Positions 23,556-57,116 of a stretch of DNA of 64,000 nucleotides are shown here, piece after piece. Position 1 is the stretch's first letter; every line of letters begins with the position of its first letter. A program made the translations under genes and the position numbers. The notes beneath the pieces are model-generated. The model saw only the letters and a list, made by a program, of their open reading frames with translations, made no database searches and had not been told where the DNA came from. Source of the stretch: Sipunculus nudus (lineage: Eukaryota > Annelida > Sipuncula > Golfingiida > Sipunculidae); contig CM049306.1 of NCBI GenBank assembly GCA_026874595.1, positions 16,577,019 through 16,641,018 of the forward strand, in the 5' to 3' direction.

Positions 23556-25345
23556 TACATTTACTATGCACATGCCAGAAATGATGTCAGTATTGCTTAA
23601 TTGTTTCAATTTATAGGCCCAAACATAATGCATTTTGTAAAAAATCAAGAAATATATTTACTCCCTTAACATGAGAATTGCTGAAGCTGGAGAAATTTTG
23701 TCAGGGATATAACTTTATTTAATCAAGATTCAATTGTAAACCCAAAATTAGTTCTGAATTTTTCAAATGTTATAATTTTTTAGCATAAATATAAAATCAG
23801 TGCCTTAAATTTTGCCCAAATTTGACCATGGCACATTTGTTTCCTGTAAGCACTGTTGATATAATGTTCATACCATGCACACATAAGTATCTCAGCTTGT
23901 TAGTTTTGAAAGCTTAAAGAAATTGGCCAAAAAATTTAGCCTTTATTATAGTTTTCATGAGACCATGTCAGACCCAGGCTCTACCAAGCCCCTCTTCAGT
24001 CACCCGTGTGTTGACCCTGTTGACCTTTCAGACAAATTATGCGGGGCATATACTTGGCAGCCAGGCAGCTTATGGCTGGCCCCAGTTGATCCAGGTGTCC
24101 TAACCCAACTCATCTAGTAGTTGATTTTACTAACAACATGACAATAAACAAAAATTATTAAATATTTATTGTTTTTTAATAACAAATTTAAGAAAAATTA
24201 ATAGAAAAGAAATTTAATAGTTGATGAGTTACAGGAAATTAACTTGCAATTACTGATGTTGTAAGAATCTTGTATGGATGGATGAAAATGTATTCCAAAT
24301 AACACCCTGCAGTAACCTATGGTATTTTTCATTTCAATTTTTATAAAAAAAAAAAATTAAATTATATTATTAATTAGTAATCATTAGGGATCATATGAAG
24401 GAAATTAATGATAGACAAAGATGCAGTTGATAATATTAATCTAGATTCTTACTGTGTCTAGTGTGTAGATTGATGTGAAATTAGTCCAAAGTGAATAAAT
24501 TAGTTTTTTTTTTTTTAATATAAATAAAAGCCATAAAACCAGGTACTTATGATCATTATTTAAATTTGTGAATTTTGTATATTCTAGATTCTCAACATCT
24601 TTGTTTGGCTGAAACTGAATAAAAACCAGACATGGTGCAAATACTTTGCAAATGTATTTGAATATGAATATGAATATGTTCTCCATAATTTCATGCATAA
24701 GAATAGGAATACAGGTAAAAATGAAAGTATTTGAATACAAATGCAAATATTTTCAAAATGCATTCAAGAATGCATTCATTAATATATTCTACAAAATTAT
24801 TTTAATAATCATTTATATTTATATTTTTTCAAAAATCATGATTCTGTTATTATTTTTAATTAAAATTATATTTGGCAAATATTTATTAAATTATAATAAA
24901 TAGATACTCTTTTATGTGCTAGTGCTACTCTTGGGTAGCAATAACCCAGTGACAATTATACTGACACTTACCATGGTTTCTTCCATCTGTCAGCTTGAGA
25001 AATAATTTTTTTTCACCAAATATGGGGGCCAATATGTTGAATCTCTCTTGAGAAAAGAGCATTAATTTATTTTACGAAAAAACAGGATGGTAGGTGGTGC
25101 CACCTGTCTGGTTTACGAGAAATTTTTCCAAGATGGATAGACATGCCAAATTTAAGACCAATACCTTGAACCAATCCAGAGATATGAGCAATTTTCACCC
25201 AAAGAACATGTAAAGATGGACGCATGGCATAATAATTGCAGATGGCGCCACCAGTCTTGAGTACAAGATGGAGGAGTCCAAGATCTATGGATATGCACAA
25301 TTTCAGACCATTGGGGCAAATCACTCATCAGAAAAGGGCATAAAT

Positions 25346-25923
25346 TGTATCCCCAGACAAAGTTGGGATACTATGGTTTCACGACAGTCCCGCCGCCGCC
25401 GCAGAAAAATCTTGTGAGCAGGATAACTCAAAAAATATTTTTCTGATCTTTTTCAAACTTTAAATTTGTATATAGGTAATAAATGGATTTCAAACCTGAC
25501 TTATATATGGCCCATCAATAAATCTAAACCACTATTGTTTTATATATAAAAGTGGATGATCAATATCAATTTTGGGGTCACAAGATCAAAGGTCAAGGCC
25601 ACAGGAGCCATCCGTCAAAAAATTAGTTTCTGGATGATAATTCCTGCTTTTATTGATGTATAGATTTCAAACTTGACTTATATGTGTCCCATTGAAAAAG
25701 CAAGACCCCAATTGATTTTGGGGTCATGAGGTCAAAGGTCAAGGTCACAGGACCAACATCTTCAAAAAGATTGTGGATTGATAGATGGAAGAAACAATAA
25801 TTGCTTGCCAAGTGTCAGTATATGCTGCTAAAAATGGGGGCCTATTCTTGAAGGGGGGGGGGGGGAGGGGGCGTACTATGTCTGGGGATACTCTGGCACC
25901 TGCCATGCCAAGAAATATCTAGT
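25346..25923 (-). mobile_element. Family B repeat copy B1 nested in B2
   Basis: The + strand reads TGTATCCCCAGACAAAG at the left and gccaagaaatatctagt at the right, so the element is reversed. Removing it restores cataaat|ttattctac, the same length as the related module cattaatttattttac at 25059. Insertion was therefore between two T residues with no target duplication. It is a short version (578 bp) with a poly-G tract at 25853-25870. Confidence 0.75.
25739..25757. promoter_or_regulatory. Consensus DR1-like nuclear-receptor motif inside B1
   Basis: AGGTCAAAGGTCA (25739-25751) is two perfect AGGTCA half-sites with one spacer base. A third half-site follows at 25752-25757. The matching segment in copy B4 (59658-59676, reverse strand) is identical in pattern. 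Whether any receptor binds is unknown. Confidence 0.4.
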
Positions 25924-27066
25924 TTATTCTACAAAAACAGGCAGGTAGGTGGCACCACCTGTCTGATTTACAAGAAACTTTCCAAGATGGTTGGACATGC
26001 CAAATTTCAGACCTTTACCTTGAACCACTCCAGTGATATGAACAATTTCCAAAAGCAAATGTATGGATGGACGCCACACAATTAAGATTGCGGATAGTGC
26101 CACCAGTCTTGAATACAAGATGGAGGGATCCAAGACGAATTGACTTGCACAATTTCAGCCCAATCTGTCCATTAGTTTAAGACTTATAATGCTCACAGTA
26201 CTGTCAAGTGGCATTGATGGGTAATTAAAAGGCCTGAAAACAAGAAAAGGACAGGTTTCTGGTTAGGACAGAAGGTGGTGTCACCTGTCTTCTGTAGACA
26301 AAGCTATCCAAGATCTTCGGTCAATTTGATTTTTGGATAAATCCATGCATCCCTTTTTGAGATATTTATGATTTTATGTGATTTTCACCATATATGGCAA
26401 TATTCAAGGTCAAGGCCACTCATAGGAAAGGTCATGACCCCAATTTAAATATATGTCATCCAATAACCCATGTTTATGTATGTGCATAATATGAAAAATC
26501 TGTCCATTAGTTTGTGACTTATAATGCTCACAGTATTGTAAAGTGGCAATGATGGTGGTATTTAATGGCACAAAAACAACAAAAGGATAACATGTTGCGC
26601 CACCAGTTTTTGGTTCTTGACAACACTATCCAAGATCTTTGGTCAAGTTGATTTTTGGATCAATCCATGCAAGATTTCTTGAGATATTTAAGAATTTGTG
26701 TGATTTAAATTTCCCCAAAAATGGACCTATTCAAGGTCAAGGTCAATCTCTTAGTAAAGGTCATGACCCCATTTTGAACAGGCTTCGTCCTCTCACCAAT
26801 ATCTATGCACATGTCAAGTTTGGTAAGGATCCTTAAAATATTTTTTTGAGTTAATGCATCCAAACGAAATCTCTATGGCAGCTAGCGCTGGTGGTGCATG
26901 CTAACCATAGTATCCCAACTTTGTCTGGGGATACAATAATATGAACACCAACAACTCATAATACAGCTTATATTAATTACCACAAAACCCACCATGTGCT
27001 TCATTTCCAAATCATATTTTGTGATCATATAAAACAGCTAAGCGCTGTGACCCATGGGTCCCTTGT

Positions 27067-27942
27067 TCAGAAGTAAAGTCAAATTGTAATTCCTCAACCT
27101 TAAACTACCTGCATGTTTTGTCTGTGCAAATGCTGAAGAGAAATATTGATAACATTTAAAAATGTATATTGTTGCAAAATAATCATGTACTTGGATCACA
27201 TTTTTTAGGTTGTAACCATGGTCACTGTTTTTGTGGGACAAGTAAAAATTCATGTAGGGCAAATAAAGCTTGTTGTCAATTGCCCTACTTGGCAAGTTCT
27301 TTAAAAAGTATATGTCAAGGGCTGAAATATATGGCAGATCTGGGTTTAAGGGAGGAGCTTCTTGTTTGTCTGGGTAATAATATTTTACAGGCTGGATTTT
27401 TGTTTTCATAGAATGTGTAGATGTTCAAATTAACATTTACAGGACTGTAGCTATGTAGAATTCTGTGAGTTAGCTCACTCCGGCCAGAGTTTCTCATACA
27501 GGATTGGAAATCGTTTTTTAAGAGCTTTAGAAGAATTGTTTTGGAAAATATAAAGGTTAACCGTGGGTTCAAATTTTGTTTACAGATAGTATGATTCAAT
27601 ATTGCTATACAAGAATATTTGACAGTATGCTAAAGATGCACCTTAAACTGTTTTTTGATCATATTTAGTAATTGCTGAAAATGCCAAAGTGCTAATAATT
27701 TGCGCAAAAGTAAATCAGTTCCAGAGTCATTAGTTGATGCCTTCCTCTAAATTTAAACAAAATCCAATAAAAACATTTGGTGCTTTCATGCTAACAAACA
27801 AAGGTGCCCACAGTCTACTGTGACTTGACCTTAGAGCATAAGTCAAAGTCACAGCACCAGGAAACATTTTTATGCTTTAATAATACAGAATTATGATATA
27901 ATATTTATAGCTGCCAACATTTTGGAGATATAAGCATATAAA
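27067..27942. other. Spacer between two inverted family A ends
   Basis: 876 bases of ordinary AT-rich DNA lie between the end of A2 (cccatgggtcccttgtt) and the inverted end of A3 (aacaagggacctatgggt). Overlapping open frames on both strands (27038-27599) show no recognisable protein. Confidence 0.5.
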
Positions 27943-29394
27943 ACAAGGGACCTATGGGTCACGGTGCTCAGCTGTTATATATGATAAAAAATATGATTTG
28001 GAAATGAGGCACATGCTGGTTTTGTGTTGTAATAAATATAAGCTGTATTATGAGCTGCTGGTGTTTAGCTTATGTTTGATTTTGATAGTATCTTTGAAGA
28101 CAGGGAAGAGGATTGATTTCATTTATTTTATTAACAAATGGAGTGCTGTTGTCACACAGATTTTGACTTGGCCATATAACTTATAAACAGCACATATAAT
28201 ATGAGTTTAACTATTTATTAAAATTTAATAACAAATATTGTGCCAAATATATAATTTTTATTAAAAATAATAAGAGAATATGATTTTTTTAAATAAAATA
28301 TAACTGAAATGATTATTGAAATAATATTATAGAATATATTCATGAATGCATTCAGGAATACATTTTGAAAGTATTTGCACTGGTATTCAAATACTTTCAT
28401 TTTTACCCAATTCCCATTCTTATGCAAGAAATTTTATAATGGAGTACATATTCATATTCGTTTTCCAATATATTTGCAAAATATTCGCACCATGTCTGGT
28501 ATTTATTCAGTTTTAGCCAAACAATGACATTGAGAATCCAGAATATACAAAATTCACAACATAAGTACCAGGTTTTATGGCTTTTATTTATATTAGAAAA
28601 ATGTAATATTTTCACTTTGGACTACTTTCACATCAATCTACACACTAGACATAGGAGGAATCTAGATTAATATTATCAACTGCATCTTTATCTATCTATT
28701 ATTTCCTTCACATGATCCCTAATGATTAGTAATGAATAATATGATTTTTTTTTATCATTAAAATTGAACTGAAAAATACCATAGGTGACTGGATGGTGTT
28801 ATTTGGAATACGTGACTTTCTATCCATCCATACAAGATTCTTACATCATCAGTAACTGCAAGTAAATTTCCTGTTACTCATCAACTAACAAATTCCTTTT
28901 CTATTAATTTGTCTTCAATTTGTTATTAAAAACCAATAAAATTTTTTTAATTTATTGTTTATTGTTGTTGTTAATCAAAACAACTACTAGATAAGTTGGG
29001 TTGGACACCTGGATCAACTGTGGCTGGCCATAAGCTACCTGGCTGCCCCAGTGTATGCCTCGCTTCAAGCGTGCATAATTTGCTGAAAGGTCAACAAGGT
29101 CAACATCAGGTGACTGAAGAGGGGCTGGGAAGAGCCTGGGTCTGACATGGTCTCATAAAAACATTAATAAAATCAACATTTTTTGGCCAATTTCTTTCAG
29201 CTTTTTAAACTAAAAAGCTGAAATCCTTATGTGTGCATGATATGAAACTTATATCAACAGAGCTCACAGGAAAAAAACGTGCCATGGTCAAAGTTGGGCA
29301 CAATTTAAAGTACTAATTTTACATTTATACTGATAACTTATAAAATTAAAAAAATTCAGAACTAATCTTGGGTATTAAATTGAATCTTGATTTA

Positions 29395-30047
29395 ACTAGA
29401 TATTTCTTGGCACAGCAGGTTCCATAGTATCCCCAGACAATTCCCCCCCCCCTCCCAGCCTCGAAGAAAAGGATCCCATCTTGAATTCAGATGCAGAGAC
29501 TGTCACTTGGCAAGCCACCATGGTTTCTTATAAGTATGGGTATATTTAAGGTAAAGGTCACTCTCATAGGAGAGGTCGTGATCGAAATTGGAATATATCT
29601 CATTCCGTAACCCATATCTATATACATGATATGAAAGAAATCTGTCCATTAGTTTTCAACTTATCATGCTCACAGTGCTGTGAAGTGGCAATGGTGGGGT
29701 ATTACAAGGTGCGAAAGCAAGAAAACAACACAAGGTGGTGCCACCTGTATTCTGCAGAAGAGAAAAAAAAATCCAAGATTTAAAAAAAAAATTTTTAATT
29801 TAATTAAAATTTGTTTTTTAACTTAAAAATATATAAATGCATGATATGAAAGAAATTCGTCCTTAAGTTTTCAATTTATCATGCTAACAGTGCTGTCAAG
29901 TGGCAATGGTGGGGTACTAACAGGTGCAAAAGCAAGAAAACAACACAAGTTGGCACCACCTGTATTCTGCAGAAGAGAAAAAAAAATCCAAGGTTTAAAA
30001 AAAAAAAATTTTTTAATTAAAATTAAATTTTTTTTTTTAACTTATAA

Positions 30048-30110
<63 letters not shown>

Positions 30111-31044
30111 TATATATGCATGATATGAAAGAAATCTGTCCTTTAGTTTTCAATTTATCATGCTAACAGTACTGTCAAGTGGCAATAGTGGGGTATTAAC
30201 AGACACAAAAGCAAGCAAATGACACAGGGTGGCGCCACCTTGAAAAAAGGCATCAAGGTCATCCATGTTTGAACTTGAGCTAGCCGTTGATAAGATGCAT
30301 CAAACCTGTGGGTTTGGTGATTGTACTTCAAATTCTTACAAAGGTATTGCTTAACATCATTTTCAAAAAAAGAAAACAACACAAGGTGGTGCCACCTGTC
30401 TTCTGACAAAGCTATCCGAGACCTTCGATCAATTTGATTTTTGGATCATTCCATGTATCCCTTGTTGAGATATATTTAAGATTTTGTGTGAATTTCACCA
30501 TATATGGCAATATTCATGGTCAAGGCCACTCTCATAGGAAAGGTCATGACCCCAATTTAAATAAACATCATCCCATAACCCATATCTATGTATATGAATA
30601 ATATAAAAGAAATCTGTCCATTAGTTTTTGACTTATAATGCTCACAGTACTGTCAGATGCAAATTTTGTGGGTATTTAAAGGCACGAAAACAAGTTAAGA
30701 ATAATAGGTGGTGCCACAAGTTTCTGGAATATGATAACCCTATCCATGATCTTCTATCAACTTGATTTTGGGATCAATCCATGCAAGTTTTCTTGAGATT
30801 TTTAAGAATTTGTGTGATTTTTCCCCAAATTTGGAACTATTCAAGGTCAAGGACATTCTCCTCGCACAGGTCATGACCTCATTTTAAATAGGCGTTGTCC
30901 ACTCACCCATATCTATACATATACAAAGTTTGGTAAAGATCCATGAAATATTTTTTGAGTTATCGCGCCAACAAGATTTGTATGTTGCGGTGGCGGGACC
31001 GGTATGAAAACATAGTATCCGCCCCGACTTTGTCTGGGGATACA
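29395..31044 (+). mobile_element. Family B repeat copy B3 inside A3
   Basis: It starts actagatatttcttggcac and ends gactttgtctggggataca. Joining the flanks gives gaatcttgattta|ataatgttac, the same 23-base length as the uninterrupted A1 site (reverse complement near 6900-6922), so no target duplication was made. It contains GTATCCCCAGACAA near the left and TTGTCTGGGGATAC at the right as inverted repeats, plus several internal modules with GGTGG.GCCACC. Confidence 0.8.
30043..30117. repeat. TA dinucleotide microsatellite
   Basis: An imperfect (TA)n run of about 70 bases between duplicated B3 modules. Confidence 0.95.
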
Positions 31045-32424
31045 ATAATGTTACATCCCTGACAAAAAATCTCTAGCTTCAGCAATCCTCTTATTAAGGG
31101 AGTAAATATATTTATATTTTTACAAAGTGCATTATGTTTGGGCCCATTACTTAAAACAATTACACAATACTGACATCATTTCTGGCATGTGCATAGCGAA
31201 TGTATAGAAAAATATGTATATTATATATGATCAAAGTCAGATCAGTGGTTTTGATATTAGGCAGTCTTGAAGTGTAACAATGGGTTTTTAATGGAAAAAT
31301 GATGTTTTTCATAAATATAACGAAGGAATTAAGTCCTAGTGACCAAATTCTTGGCATGGTAGGGGATTTTGGAGACATCTAACTGTATGCCAAATTTTAT
31401 GAACAGAGAGCTGAAGCTGGGGAGCCGAGCTCTAGCAAACTGCATAACACTAGCTTGATGTAAACATTATGTGATGTGGTGCGTGAAAACTTGAACAAAA
31501 TCTACAGTTTTTGATCCACTGGTTTCAATTTTTTGGTGTTAACAGATAAAATGCTAACAAAAAAGTGCTGTGAAAATTAAATCCACAGCAGTTGCAGGAA
31601 AAAAATGTGCCATGGTCAAAGTTGGGCAAAATTTAAGGTACCAATTTTTTTATTTTTGCTAATATTTAAAAAATTTTGATCTAATTTTTGGTATACAATT
31701 TAATTTTGATTAATTAAAGTTATATTACAGGAAAAAATTGTCTTTAGGCCAAAAAAAATCAAAGGTATGGTTCTCAGGCACCGCCCGCATCAATTTTAAC
31801 CCCCTGCATCAAAAATTTTTATTTTGATTTTCAACAGAACTTACCGATTTTGAGCTGCAGCTGCTCGGATGTTTCTTTCAAGTAGATAAAATCATACAAT
31901 TTCCTTTGTTATGTAGTGCTTTAGCTTGTTTAGCAAAATAAATCTGTTATTATCATGTTTTTCCCTTATCATTTGACATTTTATCAAAACATACAAAAAA
32001 ATAAAAATAAAAAAACTGCCTGCCCGCATTGACTTCTGAAAAAAAGTGCCTGAGAACCAAACCTTTTTTTTATTTTGGCCTTAGCATTAACATGTTTTGT
32101 GTTAACTGATCAAATATCTTTCCTGATTTTTTACAAAATGCATTATGTTTTGCCCCATGACTTTTTTAAATTACTTAATACAGACCTAATTTCTGGCATG
32201 AAGAAAGGAGTAAATATGAGGAAAAACAGACGAGTGGTTTTGATATTAGGCAGTCCTGAAGTGTGAAAGTAATAAAAAATTGAAGTTTTTCCTAAATTTC
32301 TCAAAGGAACAAAGTTGCAAAGACCGAGTTTTCAGCTTGGAAGGAGATCTTGGGGACATCTAACATTATGCCAGATTTTGGATTCCTAGGTCTTATGATG
32401 ACTTATAGTCAACTGAGCTAAAAA

Positions 32425-35400
32425 TGCGGACACAGATGCGGACACGGATGCCCACCCAGTAAAACAATAAGCTCCCCGATGGGGTGCTTAATTAATTCAC
32501 CATTATGGCATTGAGGTACTGGTACACGTTGGGTAAAAGTATGAACAAAATAAAACCCTGGGCTCATAAATAAAACAGTAAAACCATTTATGATTGATAT
32601 AGACATTTAATCAAGACTTGTTGCTGAACACTGTTACTGGTACCAACTACATGTCATTCAACAGAAAATGAAGTGTATGATATGTCCATCTATGAAAACA
32701 TTTGGTCCATCTGAACAAATGTACAGGTTTATTTGCACATAAGAATTGACCCACATTTTTCATTAAACAGTTTATTTCATGACTTTATCATGTAAAATGA
32801 TCTTGTGTGCACCTGGTGCAAAGGCTGATCAAACAAAGCAGCCCAACATAATTAAGAAACTCTATCATCCATATAGCATTACACTTGAACGCAAAGAAGC
32901 ATATAAATACATGCCACATAAACAAGTCTGGGTTGTTATCCACCCTCAAGGCTCTTGATCTAAAATGCAACTGATGCCCAAACCACTATTGTAAGTTGAT
33001 CCATGAATGCTCTCCATGGTAAAATTTAAAGAAACTTAATATCACATGAAACCAAAATATTTTGGCAATAAATGGTTTTTAAAAAATTCATTGTCAAAAG
33101 ATTGCAAATTTAAGACAAAAACAACAGCAGCTTGCATAAAATATGTAAAATCCTAGACAATAGACTTCTTAAGTGACCTTACAAAATTTAACCTTAATCA
33201 TTCTATTCTACATGTATCCATATGTCACTTTTGGCTTTGCCATAATCCAAATGCCCCATTGCAAATACTGCCCTAACGTGATTATTGTCACCGTAATATT
33301 AACACCCTTGAATTATACCCCTTTCACACACAAAATGGTTTCAAACAGTTTGGGCAATATGGATTGGTCAAATTGGTTTAGATCCCTGCTGTGCATTCAT
33401 ATGGGCCAAAGCAAATTGGCAGTTTTGTGGGTGACAGCCTTTAACAGGAAGTAAATGCTGAAAATAAAGAATTCCCCTATTGCTTTGCACCATGACCCTG
33501 TTACTGGGTACTAGGACAAACTGTTCTTGAGCATTCACACAGTACTTAAGTGGAGTGGATAAACTGATTTGCATTGGTAACTGTCTGAAAGTACCCCCTG
33601 AGTTTTCAAAACATTTTGGCCAAAATAGATTGAAAATGCTTTGGTCTACTGTGTGAAAATTCATTTTGCATTCAAAACAGTTTTGCCATGTGAAAGGGGT
33701 ATTAGTCATAACTTCTACACAAGCTCAGAATCTTTACATGCTAAAGGAATAAAACAGGCATGTACATTTTCAATAGCAGGCACCTCAATAATTATATTAA
33801 GGTCTTACACTCCGCAGGAAAAGAACTTTGAAACGGTACTCAGGATTACTTTTTCTAGCACTTAAATTTTGCATTAGAATCACTTACAGGCATAACTTGA
33901 CATGGTTACGTGACAAAGCTCTTTAGAGTAGAAGATGTCAGCTCTATTAACAAAGTCTTCAGAAACATTTAGGGATATCCTAAGCTTGCATCATACACAG
34001 TGTTACTGCACAACTGAGAAGGACCAATACAAAAATATTTTAAATTAAACGCTTATCCTGATTTGCACCATATATATATACATACATATAACAGAGCAAT
34101 GACATGATCATCTAAACATCTTTAGAGGCAATGTTTGTTTCAATACATGCTCATTCAATGAAAACTTATATGACTACATTTTCATCCCCTGATCCAAATA
34201 ATTATTTCTGTGTTAATTTTTTTCTATTAATGATTTTAACTTATGATTTTGACATTTCATCTAATATTCTTTATCACATCTTCTGTGTGAACAACTGATT
34301 TCAAACCAATTTATTTTTTTGTTGATGTGCAATATTCAGAGCTCAAGTTTTCTGTTTTCATTTCCTACAACAGTTGTGACTTTTTAGATTAAGAGTGTTC
34401 AGACATTCTAATTTGTGTAGTATTTATGTATCCTGAGGTATGCATTATTTAAAAAATATCAATAACCTACAACATAAGTTGATGCCTGATGTAGAATAAG
34501 TTTTCATTAAGTGCAAATATGACTTTAGAATATGGTAAAACAATAACAGATTCTGTTCTCTAAACCCACCAATACCACAACTTTGAAAAATGCAAAACAA
34601 TACCTCAAATTACTTAATCAGCATTTAACATTCATATATTTCTGGGTTGTTGTTTTGACTTTTTATATACTGCTGCCCTTTTTCTGATAAAACTGATAAC
34701 AATTCTTTATACACAAATCTAAATTTTAAAAATTCCTCTTGTAAACTGGAAAGAGAATTATACAGAGGATTTATAAAGAATATTTAAGCAGTAACTTCTC
34801 TTTCTTCACAGAAGATTATTTTAGTGTCATCACTGACAGATTTAGTCGACTAGACTTGAGAAAGGATATAAGAAATGATCCCTCCCAATAATGAACATGG
34901 AACACAAAACTGTTGAGTATGTATAAAGTAGTGAATAAAGAAGTGCAGCCAAATGAACTCAGTTATCAAGAACTGACATTTATATACAATGAGCTATCCA
35001 GAGTAAATGCAACATATACATAGCTATTATCAGTATCAACATTTAATACAATTGCTAAAAAATTAACAATTCTTGAAGGAAAAATATCAGCTCAAGACAC
35101 CTATCACACTTTTTGGTTTGCTTGAACTAGCAGTTAACATTACAAATACAGTTCTGTACAGAATTAAGACTGCTATAATCTGTTCCATCCCCAGGTGTCA
35201 ACTGAAACATGGCAAACTCTAAAACTGAAATTTCATTTACTTTGGTAAATTGTTATATCAGAATTGGCCACTGATCTATTCAGGTAGAAGGAAACCAAAA
35301 AGTGCCTTCAAAATAATATCTAAAAAATTATTTGAGAAATAAGTAATACTTAATTTCAGAATATATTTAATCCTGACATTTTCAGTATTGGGGTCAAGGG

Positions 35401-36954
35401 CTACTCTCATGTAATTGTTACCTGACTGATTCTTGACCTTTGTAAGATTAAGAAACTACCAAAATCAAGGTCACATATGCGACAAAATATGACTGGATTA
35501 AAGACAATGAAGAATACAAAATGGTAAGACATTTTCCATCAGATAGTAGGCCATAGCTCAAGATTTAAAGTCTCTGATTGTAATAAAGATACTGTTTAAC
35601 ATATTTAACAATGAAATTTGAGTGGGCACCTGGTACTGCAAGGAACTATAGATAACAATCAAACATTATGTACAAGCAGATACCAGATGCAGCTAAGCAA
35701 CCAAAGCTTCAAATCTGGCAATCCTGAATATCTTGCATATATGAAGTTACCTATCAAGGCTAGCCAGAAATTTAACATTGAAACTCACAAGTACTTCTAT
35801 AACATAAAAACTACATGTAAATCAATGGCAGTTTGTACTGGATTTTATAACTGGTCCGAAGTTTTTCTAATTATGGCTTTAAAGCAAAATCACACGCCAA
35901 TATATCCTGTCAACAAATGCCTACATGATATAAACAAGATCCAAAACAACGAGTTGAATAATCAGTGCCTCCTCCCACTTAGCCAACACCTTGAGATCAG
36001 AGATGTTACTTATTATTATATCATACCATGATGTATACTTAGTGTTCGATGAACAAGTTAGTGTAATTCTCCAGTCTATTGACTTGTGGGATTTATTTGG
36101 CCTTCTCTGATATGCAATATAACACAGAACAATAAAGCATATGCTTTAGCATTGCAAATATTTCACTCCAGACTTGTGTTTTCACATCAGTTTTCATGCA
36201 TATGCATGAACATTTTAACATAAATTACATTTTGAAGAAGACTTTGATATCTGTGTGTTGTCACAAATTCTGGTCTTTAGAATATCCATTTCTATTTATA
36301 TCCATTTTACTGTATTCACTAACAGGGATCTGTTCTCCAGATAACATCATACCGGAATCACTTCTCATAATATCCACATAATCTCTTAATGTTCAAGCAC
36401 ACTTTGTATTTCATAAATATATTAAATGTAGCACAGTTGCTCCTGTATTGTAATCTTCATTTCCCATCTGAAAATTATACTTGGCCCATTATCTGAAACA
36501 ATGGATGTATTATCTTATTTTGTCTATTATCTCATAATATATATTATTTAAATTCTTCTCAATACTGGAATATATATAAACGGAATATACATTGTATGTA
36601 TTTTACCATGAGTAAGACCAAGTAATAGAACAGATCTTTCTTCTTCCATCATGTTGTCACCCTTTTTGAGAAATAACACAAAAACATGTACACCTAAAAT
36701 AAAACAAGTCTTTGTTTGGTTGAAAGGGCCAAGTAATCAGCCACTTTATATCCATCCCTGACTACAGGTGACTGTGTTAGTCCTCTCTCAGTGTGTAGGC
36801 TGGTGATTTACATGTCTTTCTCCTTCATCTGTCTGCATATCTAACTTTCTTTTTCTGTATATACTACATAGCTAAATAAAAAAAATGACAACTGATAAAT
36901 GCATGAAAGCTGGCAGCCATGGTATGACACAACAGAATTGTGTATGAAGCTTTG
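32425..36954. other. Sequence after the FoxP stop, possible long 3' UTR
   Basis: AT-rich, mostly single-copy sequence downstream of the FoxP stop on the - strand, apart from the MITE at 33317-33700. Several TTTATT sites on the + strand (AATAAA on -), for example near 32770 and 36088, could be poly(A) signals, but none can be chosen. FOXP genes in vertebrates have long 3' UTRs; here that is an inference. A 137-codon frame at 35618-36031 (+) has no recognisable domain. Confidence 0.4.
33317..33700. mobile_element. MITE with CCCCTTTCACA terminal inverted repeats
   Basis: The left end ACCCCTTTCACACACAAAAT and the right end, whose reverse complement is ACCCCTTTCACATGGCAAAA, are inverted. The flanks read attaTA..TAttag, fitting a TA target. 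It has 384 bp and no transposase. The opposed open frames at 33173-33709 fall inside it and are side products of the inverted repeat. Confidence 0.75.

Positions 36955-57116
<20,162 letters not shown>

Larger units (their letters stand above)
24916..26935 (+). mobile_element. Family B repeat copy B2, host of nested B1
   Basis: It begins gctagtgctactcttgg (a diverged form of the family start ctagatatttcttgg) and ends catagtatcccaactttgtc then tggggataca. The inside consists of modules with AGGTGG[C/T]GCCACCTGT, ggtcatgaccccaattt, gaaaaatctgtccattagtt and acttataatgctcacagta. The left boundary is approximate. Confidence 0.6.
23558..27066 (+). mobile_element. Family A repeat copy A2, interrupted by nested family B elements
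   Basis: 23558-24915 matches copy A1 from about 6755 to 8090 (tgcacatgccagaaatgatg, gttgatccaggtgtcc, agatgcagttgataatatta). 26936-27066 matches the A1 end (caactcataatacagcttat to cccatgggtcccttgtt). Element B2 sits between the two parts, and about 115 bases of A are missing there. The 5' hairpin end is absent, so the copy is truncated on the left. Confidence 0.7.
27943..32424 (-). mobile_element. Family A repeat copy A3, interrupted by B3
   Basis: Read on the - strand it starts near 32424 (only the first arm of the hairpin, ctgagcta complement at 32413-32420; the GTCC microsatellite is deleted). It continues through 31420-31045, is broken by B3, resumes at 29394 and ends at aacaagggacctatgggtca near 27943. 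The same short frames as in A1 (6575-6793 versus 31160-31378) are conserved in sequence but are not convincing genes. Confidence 0.75.

Noticed and set aside
25381-25400. Possible CRISPR-like or coding CCGCCGCCGC repeat near B ends
   Set aside because: It is part of the conserved family B terminus (also at 30980-31000, 38520 and 60600), with no spaced direct repeats.
33368-33709. 113-codon - strand frame
   Set aside because: It is the translation of a MITE with inverted repeats, with no gene-like features.
35618-36031. 137-codon open frame on the + strand
   Set aside because: It is the longest single frame in its area, but the protein has no recognisable domain and no flanking exons, and it lies opposite the presumed FoxP 3' UTR.
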